Below, piece by piece: positions 9,001-17,684 of a DNA stretch of 64,000 nucleotides (the stretch's first letter is position 1; every line of letters starts with the position of its first letter). Source of the DNA: Paracoccus hibiscisoli (GTDB lineage: Bacteria; Pseudomonadota; Alphaproteobacteria; Rhodobacterales; Rhodobacteraceae). The position numbers were made by a program, and so were the translations under genes. The notes under the pieces were generated by a model, which saw only the letters and a program-made list of their open reading frames with translations, was not told the DNA's origin and ran no database searches. The DNA lies in assembly GCF_005048265.1 (NCBI RefSeq), contig NZ_SUNH01000008.1, forward strand, positions 62,001-126,000. Direction: 5' to 3'.

Positions 9001-10557
9001 TTAATCGGCGGGGCGGATGTCCTGGGCCAGCGTCCGCTCGATCGGGCGGGCGTCATAGGTCAGCCCCTCGCGCAGCGCCCAGATCTGCTGTTCGAAATGC
9101 AGCGGGATGATCGCCTGTTGATCGGTGAAGGCGCGCACCGTGGCCTGCGCCAGCAGCGCGTCGCGCTCGGCCTCGTCAAAGGCCTGCGCGGCCTGCGCGA
9201 CCAGCGCGTCGAATTCCGGATCGGAAAAGCGGGTGCGGTTAAAGCCGCCGGTGCCCGCATCCGCGTCATTCGTGGCGATCACCTGCTGCAATCCGCGGAT
9301 CGCGCTGCCCGTGGTCGTCCCGAACCCGCCAAGAAAGGCCGAGAACTCCTGCTGGCTGGCGCGGTCGAAGAAGATGTTGGACGGCATCGCCTCGACGGTC
9401 GAGGTCAGACCCGCGCGCGCGAACAGCTGGCTGACCGCCTGCAGGATCTGCGCGTCGTTCTGATAGCGGTTGTTGGGGCCGTGCAGGGTGATGCTGAAGC
9501 CGTCGGGATAGCCCGCCTCGGCCAGCAGGGCGCGGGCGGCATCGGCGTCGGCCTGCGGGACGGGAACCTGATCGGTCCAGCCGACGAAGCCCTCGGGGAC
9601 CAGCTGGCCGGTGGGGGTCGCCGTGCCGTTCATGATGCGGTCCGAGATCATCTGCCGGTCCAGCATGAGCGACAGGGCCTGACGCACGCGCACGTCCTGC
9701 AGCGGGTTGCCGCCCTGGGGGGCGCTGACAAAGGGGCTGTCCTCGCGGTCGCTGTCCAGCGCCAGATAGATCAGGCGGCCGGTCGTCTCGGCCACCATTT
9801 GCGCGCCGCTGCGCCCTTCGATGGCGGGCACGTCACCGGCGGGCACCGCGTCGATCACGTCCACATCGCCCGCGATCAGCGCCGCGACCCGGCCCGCATC
9901 GTTGGGGATGAACCGGATCAGGACATCCGAAAAGGCGGGCGCGTCGCCCCAGTAATCGTCGAAGGCGGTCAGGGTCAGGCGTTCGTTCGGGGTCCAGCCA
10001 CCATAGCGCCAGGGCCCGGTGCCGATCGCCGCCGTGCCTGCGTCGAAATCGCGGCTGGAGATTTCGGTGCCCAGCTCGGACGGCAGGATATAGACCGATC
10101 CGATCTGCTCGATCAGATCCGGCGTGGGTTCATGCGTGGTGATCAGCAGGGTCAGGTCATCCTCGGCCTCGATGGTGGCGATGGCCGCGACATTGCTTTC
10201 AAAGGAGGCGGGCGAATTGGCCACGTTCGGGATGCGCTCGAATGTCGCGATCACGTCCTGCGCGTCCAGCGTGCTGCCATCGTGGAACGTCACGCCGTCG
10301 CGCAGGCGGATGCGCCATGTGGTCGGGTCGATGTTCTCCCAAGCTTCCGCCAGCAGGGGCACGGGCTGCAGCGTCTCGTCGATGCCCGCCAGCCCCTCGA
10401 AGATGTGCGACGCGGTGTTCTGCCCCGGCGAGGTGCGCGAGAAATGCGGATCGACCGAGGGGTGTTCGGCCTTGAGCGCCATACGCAGGGTCTCGGCCGA
10501 GGCGGCAGCAGTTGTGGCGGCCAGAATGGCGGTGGTCAGCAACAGACGGGCGGTCAT
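9001..10557 (-). CDS. Peptide ABC transporter substrate-binding protein, family 5 (first importer)
   Basis: 518-residue periplasmic binding protein of the DppA/OppA class (SBP_bac_5). Residues 1-21 are a Sec signal peptide ending in ASA. Family signatures include RLRDGVTFHDGSTLDAQDV, GTGPWRYGGWTPNERL and the repeated pattern of a DDYWGD loop followed by a binding lobe. It delivers an oligopeptide-like or related solute to the permease pair encoded upstream. Its gene comes after the permease and ATPase genes rather than first, so it sits near the 3' end of the transcript. Confidence 0.9.
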   Translation of the reverse strand: MTARLLLTTAILAATTAAASAETLRMALKAEHPSVDPHFSRTSPGQNTASHIFEGLAGIDETLQPVPLLAEAWENIDPTTWRIRLRDGVTFHDGSTLDAQDVIATFERIPNVANSPASFESNVAAIATIEAEDDLTLLITTHEPTPDLIEQIGSVYILPSELGTEISSRDFDAGTAAIGTGPWRYGGWTPNERLTLTAFDDYWGDAPAFSDVLIRFIPNDAGRVAALIAGDVDVIDAVPAGDVPAIEGRSGAQMVAETTGRLIYLALDSDREDSPFVSAPQGGNPLQDVRVRQALSLMLDRQMISDRIMNGTATPTGQLVPEGFVGWTDQVPVPQADADAARALLAEAGYPDGFSITLHGPNNRYQNDAQILQAVSQLFARAGLTSTVEAMPSNIFFDRASQQEFSAFLGGFGTTTGSAIRGLQQVIATNDADAGTGGFNRTRFSDPEFDALVAQAAQAFDEAERDALLAQATVRAFTDQQAIIPLHFEQQIWALREGLTYDARPIERTLAQDIRPAD

Positions 10558-10558
10558 G

Positions 10559-11575
10559 TCAGGCTCCTTGGGTCTGGGGGGCGACCTGCGGCAGGTCGTA
10601 ATGACAGGCGGATCGGTGGCCCGCGCCGATATCGCGCAGGGCGGGCCGCGTGCTGCGGCACAGGTCGGTCGCATGCGGGCAGCGCGGGTGGAAATGGCAG
10701 CCCGAGGGCGGGTTCAGCGGCGAGGGCAGCTCTCCCTCCAGCGCGGTGAACCGGCGTTTCGCGCCGCCCAGTTGCGGCGCCTCGGCCAGCAGGGCGCGGG
10801 TATAGGGGTGATGCGCGCGGGCAAAGATCGTGTCGCGATCGGCGATCTCGACCAGGCGGCCCAGATACAGGATCGCGATCCGATCCGAGATGAATCGCAC
10901 CACGTTCAGGTCGTGGCTGATGAACATCGACGCGAACCCGCCCTGCGCCTTGAGATCGACCAGCAGGTTCAGGATCTGCGCCTGCACCGACACGTCCAGC
11001 GCGGCCACCGCCTCGTCAAAGATCACCACCTCGGGGCTGACGGCCAGGGCGCGGGCGATGCCGACGCGCTGGCGCTGGCCGCCCGACAGGGCGTGGGGGC
11101 GGCGGTCGGCCAGATCGGGGGAAAGACCCACCTTGTCCAGCATCTGCGCCAAGAACGCGGCGCTGTCCTTGCGGCGGATCAGGCCGTGGGACAGCGGCGC
11201 CTCCAGGATGGTCTGGGCCACGCTCATGGCGGGGTTCAGGCTGGCATAGGGGTTCTGGAACACCATCTGGATCTTGCGCCGCGCCGCGCGGGCCTCATGC
11301 GGGGGCATCTGCGCGATGGGGCGGCCCTGCCAGGTGACGGTGCCGCCCGATGCCGGCAGCAGCTGCGCCGCGATCCGGCCCAGGGTGGATTTGCCGCAGC
11401 CGGATTCGCCCACGATGCCCAGCATCTCACCCGGTTCCAGGCGCAGGGACACGTCGTCCACCGCCACCAGATGCTGCGCCTTGCGGCCCAGACCCGCGCG
11501 GTTCATCGCCCGGTCCAGCGCGCCGTCATTGCGGGAAAAGACGCGGCGGATGTCGGACAGCTCCAGAACGCTCAT
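10559..11575 (-). CDS. Peptide ABC transporter ATP-binding protein, DppF-like (first importer)
   Basis: 338-residue ATPase. Walker A GESGCGKST lies near residue 57, the signature is LSGGQRQRV, Walker B is VVIFDEAVAALD, and the D-loop/H-loop follow. The C-terminal oligopeptide-transporter extension carries the Cys pair in PSGCHFHPRCPHATDLC. The start at 11575 is chosen because the preceding gene ends at 11572 (ATGA overlap). It partners with the DppD-like subunit to drive the importer from the cytoplasmic side. Confidence 0.92.
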   Translation of the reverse strand: MSVLELSDIRRVFSRNDGALDRAMNRAGLGRKAQHLVAVDDVSLRLEPGEMLGIVGESGCGKSTLGRIAAQLLPASGGTVTWQGRPIAQMPPHEARAARRKIQMVFQNPYASLNPAMSVAQTILEAPLSHGLIRRKDSAAFLAQMLDKVGLSPDLADRRPHALSGGQRQRVGIARALAVSPEVVIFDEAVAALDVSVQAQILNLLVDLKAQGGFASMFISHDLNVVRFISDRIAILYLGRLVEIADRDTIFARAHHPYTRALLAEAPQLGGAKRRFTALEGELPSPLNPPSGCHFHPRCPHATDLCRSTRPALRDIGAGHRSACHYDLPQVAPQTQGA

Positions 11576-12510
11576 GGCTTGGCCTCCAGCGGGAAATGAC
11601 AGCGCGCGCCATCCGTCACCGGCGGGGCCTGTTCGCGGCACAGCGGCTGGACGCGCGGACAGCGCGGCGCAAAGGCGCAGCCCGTGGGCAGCGCGTCCAG
11701 CGCGGGCGGCACGCCCGGCAGGTTCGCCAGACGGGTGCGGCCGGGGACCGGCACGGCCTCCATCAGGGCGGCGGTATAGGGGTGGCGGGGGGCGGCGAAG
11801 AGGCGTTCGGCAGGCGCCGTCTCGACCACCTGGCCCGCATACATGACCATGACATGATCGGCGAAACCCGACAGCAGCGACAGGTCATGCGTGATCCACA
11901 GGATCGCCGCGCCGGTCTCGGCCGCCAGGCCCTGGATCTCGGCGATGATCTGGCTTTGGATGGTCACATCCAGCGCGGTCGTGGCCTCGTCCGCGATAAT
12001 CAGCGCGGGGTCGTTCAGAAAGGCGATGGCGATGACGACGCGCTGGCGCATCCCGCCCGAAAATTCATGCGGATAGGCCGCCATGCGTTCCTCGGGGGAC
12101 GGGATGCCGACGCGGCCAAGCACCGCGATGCAGCGGGCCCGGGCGGCCTGGCGGGTGACGCGGCGATGGGCCAGCACCGCCTCGATCATCTGCTCTCCGA
12201 TGGTCAGGACCGGGTTCAGCGCGACCATCGGGTCCTGAAAGATCATCGCGATCCGGTCGCCGCGCAACCGGCGCAGCTGGGCCACCGGCATCGCGGTCAG
12301 GTCCTGGCCGTCAAAGATCACCCGCCCGCCCGCAATGGCGATGCCGCGCGGCAGCAGGTCGATCAGCGAATAGGCCATCATCGACTTGCCCGATCCGCTT
12401 TCGCCCACCACGCCCAGGATCTGGCCGGGCTGCACGTCGAAGCTGACGCCGCGCACGATGGGGGTGCCCTTGGCCGTCAGCGATGTCACGAGGGTCTCGA
12501 CCGTCAGCAT
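11572..12510 (-). CDS. Peptide ABC transporter ATP-binding protein, DppD-like (first importer)
   Basis: 312-residue ATPase with Walker [11 protein letters not shown] (about residues 36-44), a DPMVALNPVLTIGEQ Q-loop region, signature FSGGMRQRV and Walker B ALIIADEATTALD. It has the oligopeptide-transporter C-terminal Cys motif (GCAFAPRCPRVQPLC), though it is slightly shorter than typical DppD. One base separates its start from the permease gene upstream. Confidence 0.92.
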   Translation of the reverse strand: MLTVETLVTSLTAKGTPIVRGVSFDVQPGQILGVVGESGSGKSMMAYSLIDLLPRGIAIAGGRVIFDGQDLTAMPVAQLRRLRGDRIAMIFQDPMVALNPVLTIGEQMIEAVLAHRRVTRQAARARCIAVLGRVGIPSPEERMAAYPHEFSGGMRQRVVIAIAFLNDPALIIADEATTALDVTIQSQIIAEIQGLAAETGAAILWITHDLSLLSGFADHVMVMYAGQVVETAPAERLFAAPRHPYTAALMEAVPVPGRTRLANLPGVPPALDALPTGCAFAPRCPRVQPLCREQAPPVTDGARCHFPLEAKP

Positions 12511-12511
12511 G

Positions 12512-13372
12512 TCAGGCCTCCTGCGGGTTCAGGGCACGGCGGATGCGGTCGCCGAACACGTTCACGGTGAAGATCAGCGCCGCCAGCGCCAGACCGGGAT
12601 AGATCAGCGCCCAGGTGTGCCCCGACAGGATCTCGCGCGAGCCGTTGGCGATCAGCAGGCCAAGGGACGGCCGCTCGATCGAGGTGCCCAGGCCCAGGAA
12701 GGACAGCGAGGCCTCGATCGCCACCGCATGCGCCAGTTGCAGCGTCAGCACCACCATGATGGGAGAGATCGCATTGGGCAGCAGATGCCGCAGGATGATG
12801 CGCCAATGCGGCAGCTCCAGGCAGCGGGCGGCCTCGATGTAATCCTGCCCGATCTCGACCAGGGCGGCGGACCTGGCGGTGCGCGCGTAATAGGGCCATT
12901 GCGCCACGACCAGCGCCAGGATCAGGTTGCCGGTCCCCGCCCCCGCCAGCGCCATGATGGTCAGCGCGACCAGGATCGTCGGAAAGCCCAGCAGGATGTC
13001 GACCAGCCGCATGATGACCGCATCGACCCAGCCCCCCGCATAGGCCGAGACCAGCCCCGCCAGCACCCCGATCACTAGCGCCAGCACCGAGGCCGTCGCC
13101 GCCACCGTCAGCGTGATCCGAAGGCCATAGAGGATCGCCGACCACAGGTCGCGTCCCAGGGCATCGGTGCCCAGCCAATAGGTCAGCCCGCCCATGCCCG
13201 ACGGCGATCCCGGCGGCAGGTTGCTGTCAAAGAAATCGACGACCGCATTGTCATAGGGGTCCTGCGGCGCGATCCAGGGCGCCAGCAGGGCCGCCGCCAC
13301 GATCACCAGGAACAGGCCCAGGCAAAACAGCGCAAAGGGCGCGCGACGCAGGGAAAGGATGGCGTGCCTCAT
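12512..13372 (-). CDS. Peptide ABC transporter permease, DppC-like (first importer)
   Basis: 286-residue inner-membrane permease: an N-terminal helix (FALFCLGLFLVIVAAALLAPWIAP), then the LGTDALGRDLWSAILYGLRITL entry motif of DppC proteins and a BPD_transp_1 domain with the EAA-type loop EAARCLELPHWRIILRHLLPN. The start codon at 13372 overlaps the stop of the dppB-like reading frame by ATGA. Longer in-frame starts would run back through dppB and were discarded. Confidence 0.9.
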   Translation of the reverse strand: MRHAILSLRRAPFALFCLGLFLVIVAAALLAPWIAPQDPYDNAVVDFFDSNLPPGSPSGMGGLTYWLGTDALGRDLWSAILYGLRITLTVAATASVLALVIGVLAGLVSAYAGGWVDAVIMRLVDILLGFPTILVALTIMALAGAGTGNLILALVVAQWPYYARTARSAALVEIGQDYIEAARCLELPHWRIILRHLLPNAISPIMVVLTLQLAHAVAIEASLSFLGLGTSIERPSLGLLIANGSREILSGHTWALIYPGLALAALIFTVNVFGDRIRRALNPQEA

Positions 13373-14345
13373 GCCGGTTTCCCTCCAAGGCGGATGCGCG
13401 GGTCCAGCAGGGTATAGGTCAGGTCCACGATCAGGTTGATGATGACGAACATCGCCACGACGATCAGCAGATAGCCCACGATCACCGGCCGATCGACCAC
13501 GTTGATCGAATTGATCAGCAGCTGCCCCATGCCGGGCCAGTTGAACACCGTCTCGGTGATGATGCCGTAGGCCAGCAGGTTCCCCAGCTCCAGCCCCAGC
13601 ACGGTGACCAGCGGGATCAGCACGTTGCGGAACGCATGGCGCATCAGGATGGGCCTTCGGGGACGCCCTTGGCGCGGGCATAGCGGACATATTCGCTGTT
13701 CATCGCCGCCTGCACCTGCGCGCGCGTCAGGCGGATCACCATGGCCGCGTTGAACAGCGCCAGGTTGAAAGCGGGCAGGAAGATATGCGACCAGCCGCTG
13801 GCGGTCACCAGGCTGGTCTCGATGCCCATGACAGTGCCGGTATCGCCGCGCCCGCCCGACGGAAACCAGCGCAGCTGCACCGCGAACAGCAGGATCAGCA
13901 GCAGCCCCTGCCAGAAATTCGGCAGCGAATAGGCAACGATCGACCCGTTCATGATGCCGTCATCGGTCATGCTGCCCGCGCGATAGCCCGCGATCAGGCC
14001 AAGCGGCAGGCCGATGACCAGCGACATCACGAAGGCCGCAAGCCCCAGTTCGACCGTGGCCGGCAGGCGTTGCAGCACCAGGTCGATGGTCGGCTGGTTA
14101 TAGACGAACGATGTTCCCAGATCGCCCTGGAACAGCCCGGTCAGATACAGCCAGTATTGCACCAGGATCGGCTGATCCAGGCCCAGGGCCACGCGGGCGC
14201 GTTCGACTTCGGCCGCGGTGGCGTCGGGCGGCACCAGCATCTGCACCGGATCGCCAATGGCATAGACGCCCATGAAGACAAGGAACGACACCAGCAACAG
14301 CACGAATGCCGCCTGCGTCAGCCGTCTGACAAGATATGCCGCCAT
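13369..14345 (-). pseudogene. Peptide ABC transporter permease, DppB-like, interrupted by a single frameshift
   Basis: First gene of the operon. From ATG 14345 (MAAYLVRRLTQAAF) a normal DppB runs about 230 residues through LGTSFVYNQPTI and SLPNFWQGLLLILLFA to YARAKGVPEG, then stops at 13644. The rest of the domain (RHAFRNVLIPLVTVLG to DPRIRLGGKPA) continues in another frame to 13369. Adding one C to the CCC run near 13648-13652 (minus strand) would restore GVPEGPILMRHAFRN, matching family alignments. It is either a real one-base deletion that inactivates the importer, a phase-variable tract, or a sequencing error. Downstream genes are intact. Confidence 0.85.
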
Positions 14346-14399
14346 TGCGAATCCTCCTGAGGATGCAGCATGGCGGCATGGACAGGCAGCGTCCACATT

Positions 14400-14422
14400 A
14401 CTAGGATATCAATTCATCTAGT
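14400..14422. promoter_or_regulatory. Candidate LysR operator in divergent promoter
   Basis: Inverted repeat ACTAG-N13-CTAGT with an AT-rich centre, in the 94-base gap between the dppB-like gene (start 14345, minus) and the LysR gene (start 14440, plus). Placement and half-site spacing suit a LysR-type tetramer site controlling both directions. Confidence 0.5.
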
Positions 14423-14439
14423 GATTTTACGGTAGTCCC

Positions 14440-15351
14440 ATGTTCAGTCTGGTGCAGCTCCAATCGTTTCAGGCGGTCTTTGCGCATGGCACCACGGTCC
14501 GCGCCGCCGAGGTCACGGGCCGGTCCCAGAGCCAGGTCTCTGCCGACCTGCGCGCCATCGAGGCGCAGCTGGGCCGCCCGCTGTTTCGGCGCGAAAGCGG
14601 CCGCCTGACGCCCACTCAGGCCGCCGAGCAGGTGTTCGAACGGGCCGCACAGGTCTTTGAGGCGCATCAGAACCTCGCCCGGCTTGGGATCGGCCGGGGG
14701 GATGACCAGGTGCTGACCTTCGGTGCCCCCCGGTCGCTGTCGATGACCCTGTTGCCGCGCATGGCGCGCGATCTGCGGCAGCAGTTTCCGAACCTGTCGA
14801 TCGCGCTGAAATTCGGCCGGTATCCGGACCTGATCGCGGCCGTGGCCGAAGGGCGGATGGATCAGGCCATCGTCAAGCTGCCCGTGTCCGACTGGCGGCT
14901 GCGCATCCTGCCCATCATCGACGCGCCGCTGGTCGTGGTGATGCGGGCCGACGACCCGCTGACCGCCCTGGACCGCGTGGGGCCCGACGCGATCGGAGGC
15001 CGCCATCTGATCCGCACCAGCGAGGGTGCCCCATCCTGGCAGGCCGTCACTGCGGCGTTCCGGCAGTCCGGCAGGCAACCCTATTCGCGGATCTCGGTCG
15101 AGGGGGTGGGTCCGATCTGCCGCCTGGTCTCGGAGGGTGAGGGGTTGGCGGTCGTGAACCGTCTGATGGCGGCGGATTATGCGGGCGGCCTGAACCTGCA
15201 AATGCGGGTCTTCGCGCCCGAGACATGGGAAAGCTTCGCCATCATTCAGAACGCATCCGCCACACATGGCCTGACGATGACCGATGTGCAGGCCGTCCTG
15301 CGCCGCAGCCTGTCCCCCGATGCCGGGCGCGCGGACCCGTCGCACGCCTGA
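14440..15351 (+). CDS. LysR family transcriptional regulator
   Basis: 303-residue LTTR. The N-terminal winged helix-turn-helix spans about residues 5-65 (LQSFQAVFAHGTTVRAAEVTGRSQSQVSADLRAIEAQLG), followed by a LysR substrate-binding domain to the C-terminus. It is divergent from the first peptide-importer operon and probably responds to a solute or product of that system. The recognition helix reads RSQSQVSADLRAIE, somewhat unusual beside the common S-x-x-A-VS-R-x-I-x-x-LE pattern. The inducer is unknown. Confidence 0.88.
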   Translation: MFSLVQLQSFQAVFAHGTTVRAAEVTGRSQSQVSADLRAIEAQLGRPLFRRESGRLTPTQAAEQVFERAAQVFEAHQNLARLGIGRGDDQVLTFGAPRSLSMTLLPRMARDLRQQFPNLSIALKFGRYPDLIAAVAEGRMDQAIVKLPVSDWRLRILPIIDAPLVVVMRADDPLTALDRVGPDAIGGRHLIRTSEGAPSWQAVTAAFRQSGRQPYSRISVEGVGPICRLVSEGEGLAVVNRLMAADYAGGLNLQMRVFAPETWESFAIIQNASATHGLTMTDVQAVLRRSLSPDAGRADPSHA

Positions 15352-15536
15352 CGGCCTGTCGACCGTCAGGGACGGGGCGGCTGTGCCGTGGCCGATCCCG
15401 GATCGCCGCTTTCACACCGACTGGCGGCAGCACGATCCCCTGCCGGATTGGCGCGTCCGATGACGTCCCCAGCCTTGGGGTGGATCGCCCCCAATGATCC
15501 GACGGGAAACAGGTCAGGGCGGCGGACCCCAACTGT

Positions 15537-15551
15537 AGAGAACCGTTCTCT
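15537..15551. promoter_or_regulatory. 15-bp perfect palindrome upstream of hydrolase gene
   Basis: AGAGAAC-C-GTTCTCT, two 7-base arms around one base, 73 bases before the start of the RBBP9-like hydrolase gene. The surrounding DNA is less GC-rich than its neighbours, as at a promoter. Likely a binding site for a dimeric regulator; none is encoded beside it with an obvious match. Confidence 0.45.
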
Positions 15552-15582
15552 TTTCAGGGAGATCTTTGGAACCCAAATACAC

Positions 15583-15598
15583 GACTAACATTGTAGTC
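15583..15598. promoter_or_regulatory. Second palindrome in the same promoter region
   Basis: GACTA-ACATTG-TAGTC, 25 bases before the ATG at 15624 and in AT-rich DNA (ACCCAAATACAC before, TTATGTAGAATT after). It probably overlaps the promoter of the hydrolase gene and may be an operator, or a short hairpin in its leader. Confidence 0.4.
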
Positions 15599-15623
15599 TT
15601 ATGTAGAATTAAAGGAGAGCGCG

Positions 15624-16223
15624 ATGACCAAGACCTTGATCGTCCCCGGCCTTGACGGCTCGCCTGCGCCTCACTGGCAGGACTGGTGGGCCCGCACCGA
15701 CCCGACCGCGATGATGCTGGACATGGGCGACACCACCCGCCCCGTCCGCGAGGTCTGGGAGGCAACGCTGGCCGTCCATATCATGGCCCATCCCGACAGC
15801 ATCCTGGTCGGCCATTCGCTTGGCGCCGTGACCATCGCGCATCTGCTGGCGCGCTGGCCGGGGTTGCGGGTGCGGGCCGCCCTGCTGGTAGCGCCCGCTG
15901 ACCCCGCCGCCTCCGACCGGACCGCCTGCTTTGGCGCCCTGCCCCGCCAGCGGTTCGACGTGCCCACCATCGTGGTGGCCAGCCGCAACGACCCCTGGAT
16001 ACCCTTCGATCAGGCGCGCCAGGTCGCGGAGCGGTGGGGCGCGCAACTGCATGACATCGGCCATGCCGGCCACATCAACGCCGCATCGGGCTTTGGTCCC
16101 TGGGCGGGGGGCAAGGAGCTGCGCGACCGCCTGCTGGCGCGGACCGCGCGCCCGTCGGCCCTGCGCCGCCTGTTCGGCACGCGCGCGCCATCCCCGCTGC
16201 GGCCCGCCCAACGGCTGGCCTGA
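15624..16223 (+). CDS. RBBP9/YdeN family alpha/beta serine hydrolase
   Basis: 199-residue single-domain hydrolase. The start TKTLIVPGLDGSPAPHWQDWW is the RBBP9/YdeN signature. The nucleophile is Ser65 in GHSLGA, the acid is Asp123 in SRNDPW, and the catalytic His lies in the HAGHINAASGFGPW segment, so the triad looks intact. It is cytoplasmic; substrates of this family are poorly known (small esters or acyl groups). An AAAGGAGAG ribosome site precedes the ATG. Two palindromes upstream suggest dedicated control. A tiny membrane-protein gene follows at 16252. Confidence 0.88.
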   Translation: MTKTLIVPGLDGSPAPHWQDWWARTDPTAMMLDMGDTTRPVREVWEATLAVHIMAHPDSILVGHSLGAVTIAHLLARWPGLRVRAALLVAPADPAASDRTACFGALPRQRFDVPTIVVASRNDPWIPFDQARQVAERWGAQLHDIGHAGHINAASGFGPWAGGKELRDRLLARTARPSALRRLFGTRAPSPLRPAQRLA

Positions 16224-16251
16224 TCCCAAGACATCCAGATTGGAGGTTCCC

Positions 16252-16389
16252 ATGTTCGACATCCAGACCGAGGCCTATCTGCGCCGCACCACCCCCCGCG
16301 ACGATGCCCGGGGCGCATCGCCCCTGATCCCCGTTACCGCCGCCGCCACGCTGATCCTATGGACGGCGGCGCTGATCGCCGCCCTGTAG
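16252..16389 (+). CDS. Small single-pass membrane protein (45 aa)
   Basis: Unrecognised 45-residue protein. A charged N-terminal half (FDIQTEAYLRRTTPRDDAR) is followed by one hydrophobic helix (PVTAAATLILWTAALIAAL) ending at the C-terminus, so an N-in, tail-anchored topology is likely. TGGAGGTT lies at ideal spacing before the ATG, and the gene starts 28 bases after the hydrolase stop. No function can be assigned. Confidence 0.6.
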   Translation: MFDIQTEAYLRRTTPRDDARGASPLIPVTAAATLILWTAALIAAL

Positions 16390-16522
16390 CACAGGGGCGC
16401 CTGCCAGAAGGGTCGATGCCTGCGCCTATGCGCCACGCGACCCATGTGCGGGGTCCAGACAAGCCGCCAATTGTCCGTGCCACCCGCAGACACGGTCGCA
16501 CAGGCACGGCAATGCAGGGTGC

Positions 16523-17584
16523 CTAGGGGATGATGCGATCCGACCGCAGGCATTCGAACAGGTCCAGGAAGGCCTCGTCCGTCGCGCGATAGGCCGTGAA
16601 ACCCAGTTTGCGGCTTTTCGACATGTTGGTCACGACCTCGATCGGGCGCCCCAGATCGGCGTCGGTGTGCCACGGAGAGATCAGGCGCGTGATGTCGCCT
16701 TCGATCAACCCGTCCCGTGCCGCGATGCGCGACCAAATCCGGGCATCATCGGCCATCTGAACGGCCAGGGGGCGGGCGACACCGTCGAAATCCTCGGCCT
16801 CGATCCCGAACCACTCCGCCAGGCGATGCCACATCCAGCTCCAGCGAAAGACATCGCCGTTCACGATGTTGAACGCCTGATTGCGGGCGGCGGGCGTCTC
16901 GGCGGCCCAGATGACCTGGGCTGCCAGCTGGCGCGCGTCGGTCATGTCGGTCAGGCCGTTCCATTGCGCCGCGGAGCCCGGAAAGCGGAACGGGCGCCCC
17001 GTCTCGCGGCAGATCGCGGCATAGACGGCAAGGGTCGTGCCCATGTTCATCGCGTTGCCAACGGCCTTGCCGATCACCGTATGGGGGCGGTGGACGCTCC
17101 AGCCGAACCCGTCGCGCTTGGCGGCTGCGAACAGCTCATCCTCTTGGGCGTAGTAGAAATTCTCGATGTCCAGACGGCCCTGATCCTCGCGGAACGGCGT
17201 CTGTGGCAGCTGGCCCTGGCCGTAGGCCTCGAACGGCCCCAGGTAATGCTTGAGCCCGGTCACCAGCGCCACGTGCCGCACCGTGCCAAGCGGGCGCAGG
17301 CCGTCAAACAGGTTGCGCAGCATCAGCGCGTTGACGCGGATATTCTCGGCCTCGGTCGGCTGGCGCAGCCATGTGGTCAGGAACACATGCGTCGGCGCCA
17401 GCCCGTCCAGCGCCGCCGCGACCGAGGCCGGGTCCAGCAGGTCGGAAGCGACGGGTGTCACGCCCGACTGCGGCTGCGGGTTGCGGCTGAGGCCGAGGAC
17501 GGTCCAGCCCTCTGCGACCAGCTGTTCGGCAATCGCCTGACCCTGGATGCCGGTCGCGCCGACCACCAATGCGGTTCGTGTCAT
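16523..17584 (-). CDS. PRISE-like NAD(P)-dependent SDR reductase
   Basis: 353-residue extended short-chain dehydrogenase. Nucleotide binding shows as VVGATGIQGQAIAEQL at residues 7-22. The family signature of PRISE proteins (progesterone 5-beta-reductase/iridoid synthase-like) includes the FYYAQEDELF segment, which supplies the Tyr/Lys-type active site differently from classical SDRs, plus WSVHRPHTVIG and the C-terminal KSRKLGFTAYRATDEAFLDLF. Family members reduce activated enones, so a role in detoxifying alpha,beta-unsaturated carbonyls is plausible. It is divergent from an HxlR regulator across 100 bases. Confidence 0.82.
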   Translation of the reverse strand: MTRTALVVGATGIQGQAIAEQLVAEGWTVLGLSRNPQPQSGVTPVASDLLDPASVAAALDGLAPTHVFLTTWLRQPTEAENIRVNALMLRNLFDGLRPLGTVRHVALVTGLKHYLGPFEAYGQGQLPQTPFREDQGRLDIENFYYAQEDELFAAAKRDGFGWSVHRPHTVIGKAVGNAMNMGTTLAVYAAICRETGRPFRFPGSAAQWNGLTDMTDARQLAAQVIWAAETPAARNQAFNIVNGDVFRWSWMWHRLAEWFGIEAEDFDGVARPLAVQMADDARIWSRIAARDGLIEGDITRLISPWHTDADLGRPIEVVTNMSKSRKLGFTAYRATDEAFLDLFECLRSDRIIP

Positions 17585-17684
17585 GGAATTCTCCTGTCCT
17601 TGTGCTGTCAGAGGACCTAGTCACCGCGCGTCCGGCGTGCCAGACGGCACCAAATTGGGACATAGCCACCAAGAGGTAACCACC

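Noticed and set aside
8878..10749. Long plus-strand frame opposite the first binding-protein gene
   Set aside because: No start signal, composition typical of antisense reading in high-GC DNA, and the minus-strand protein has a signal peptide and family motifs.
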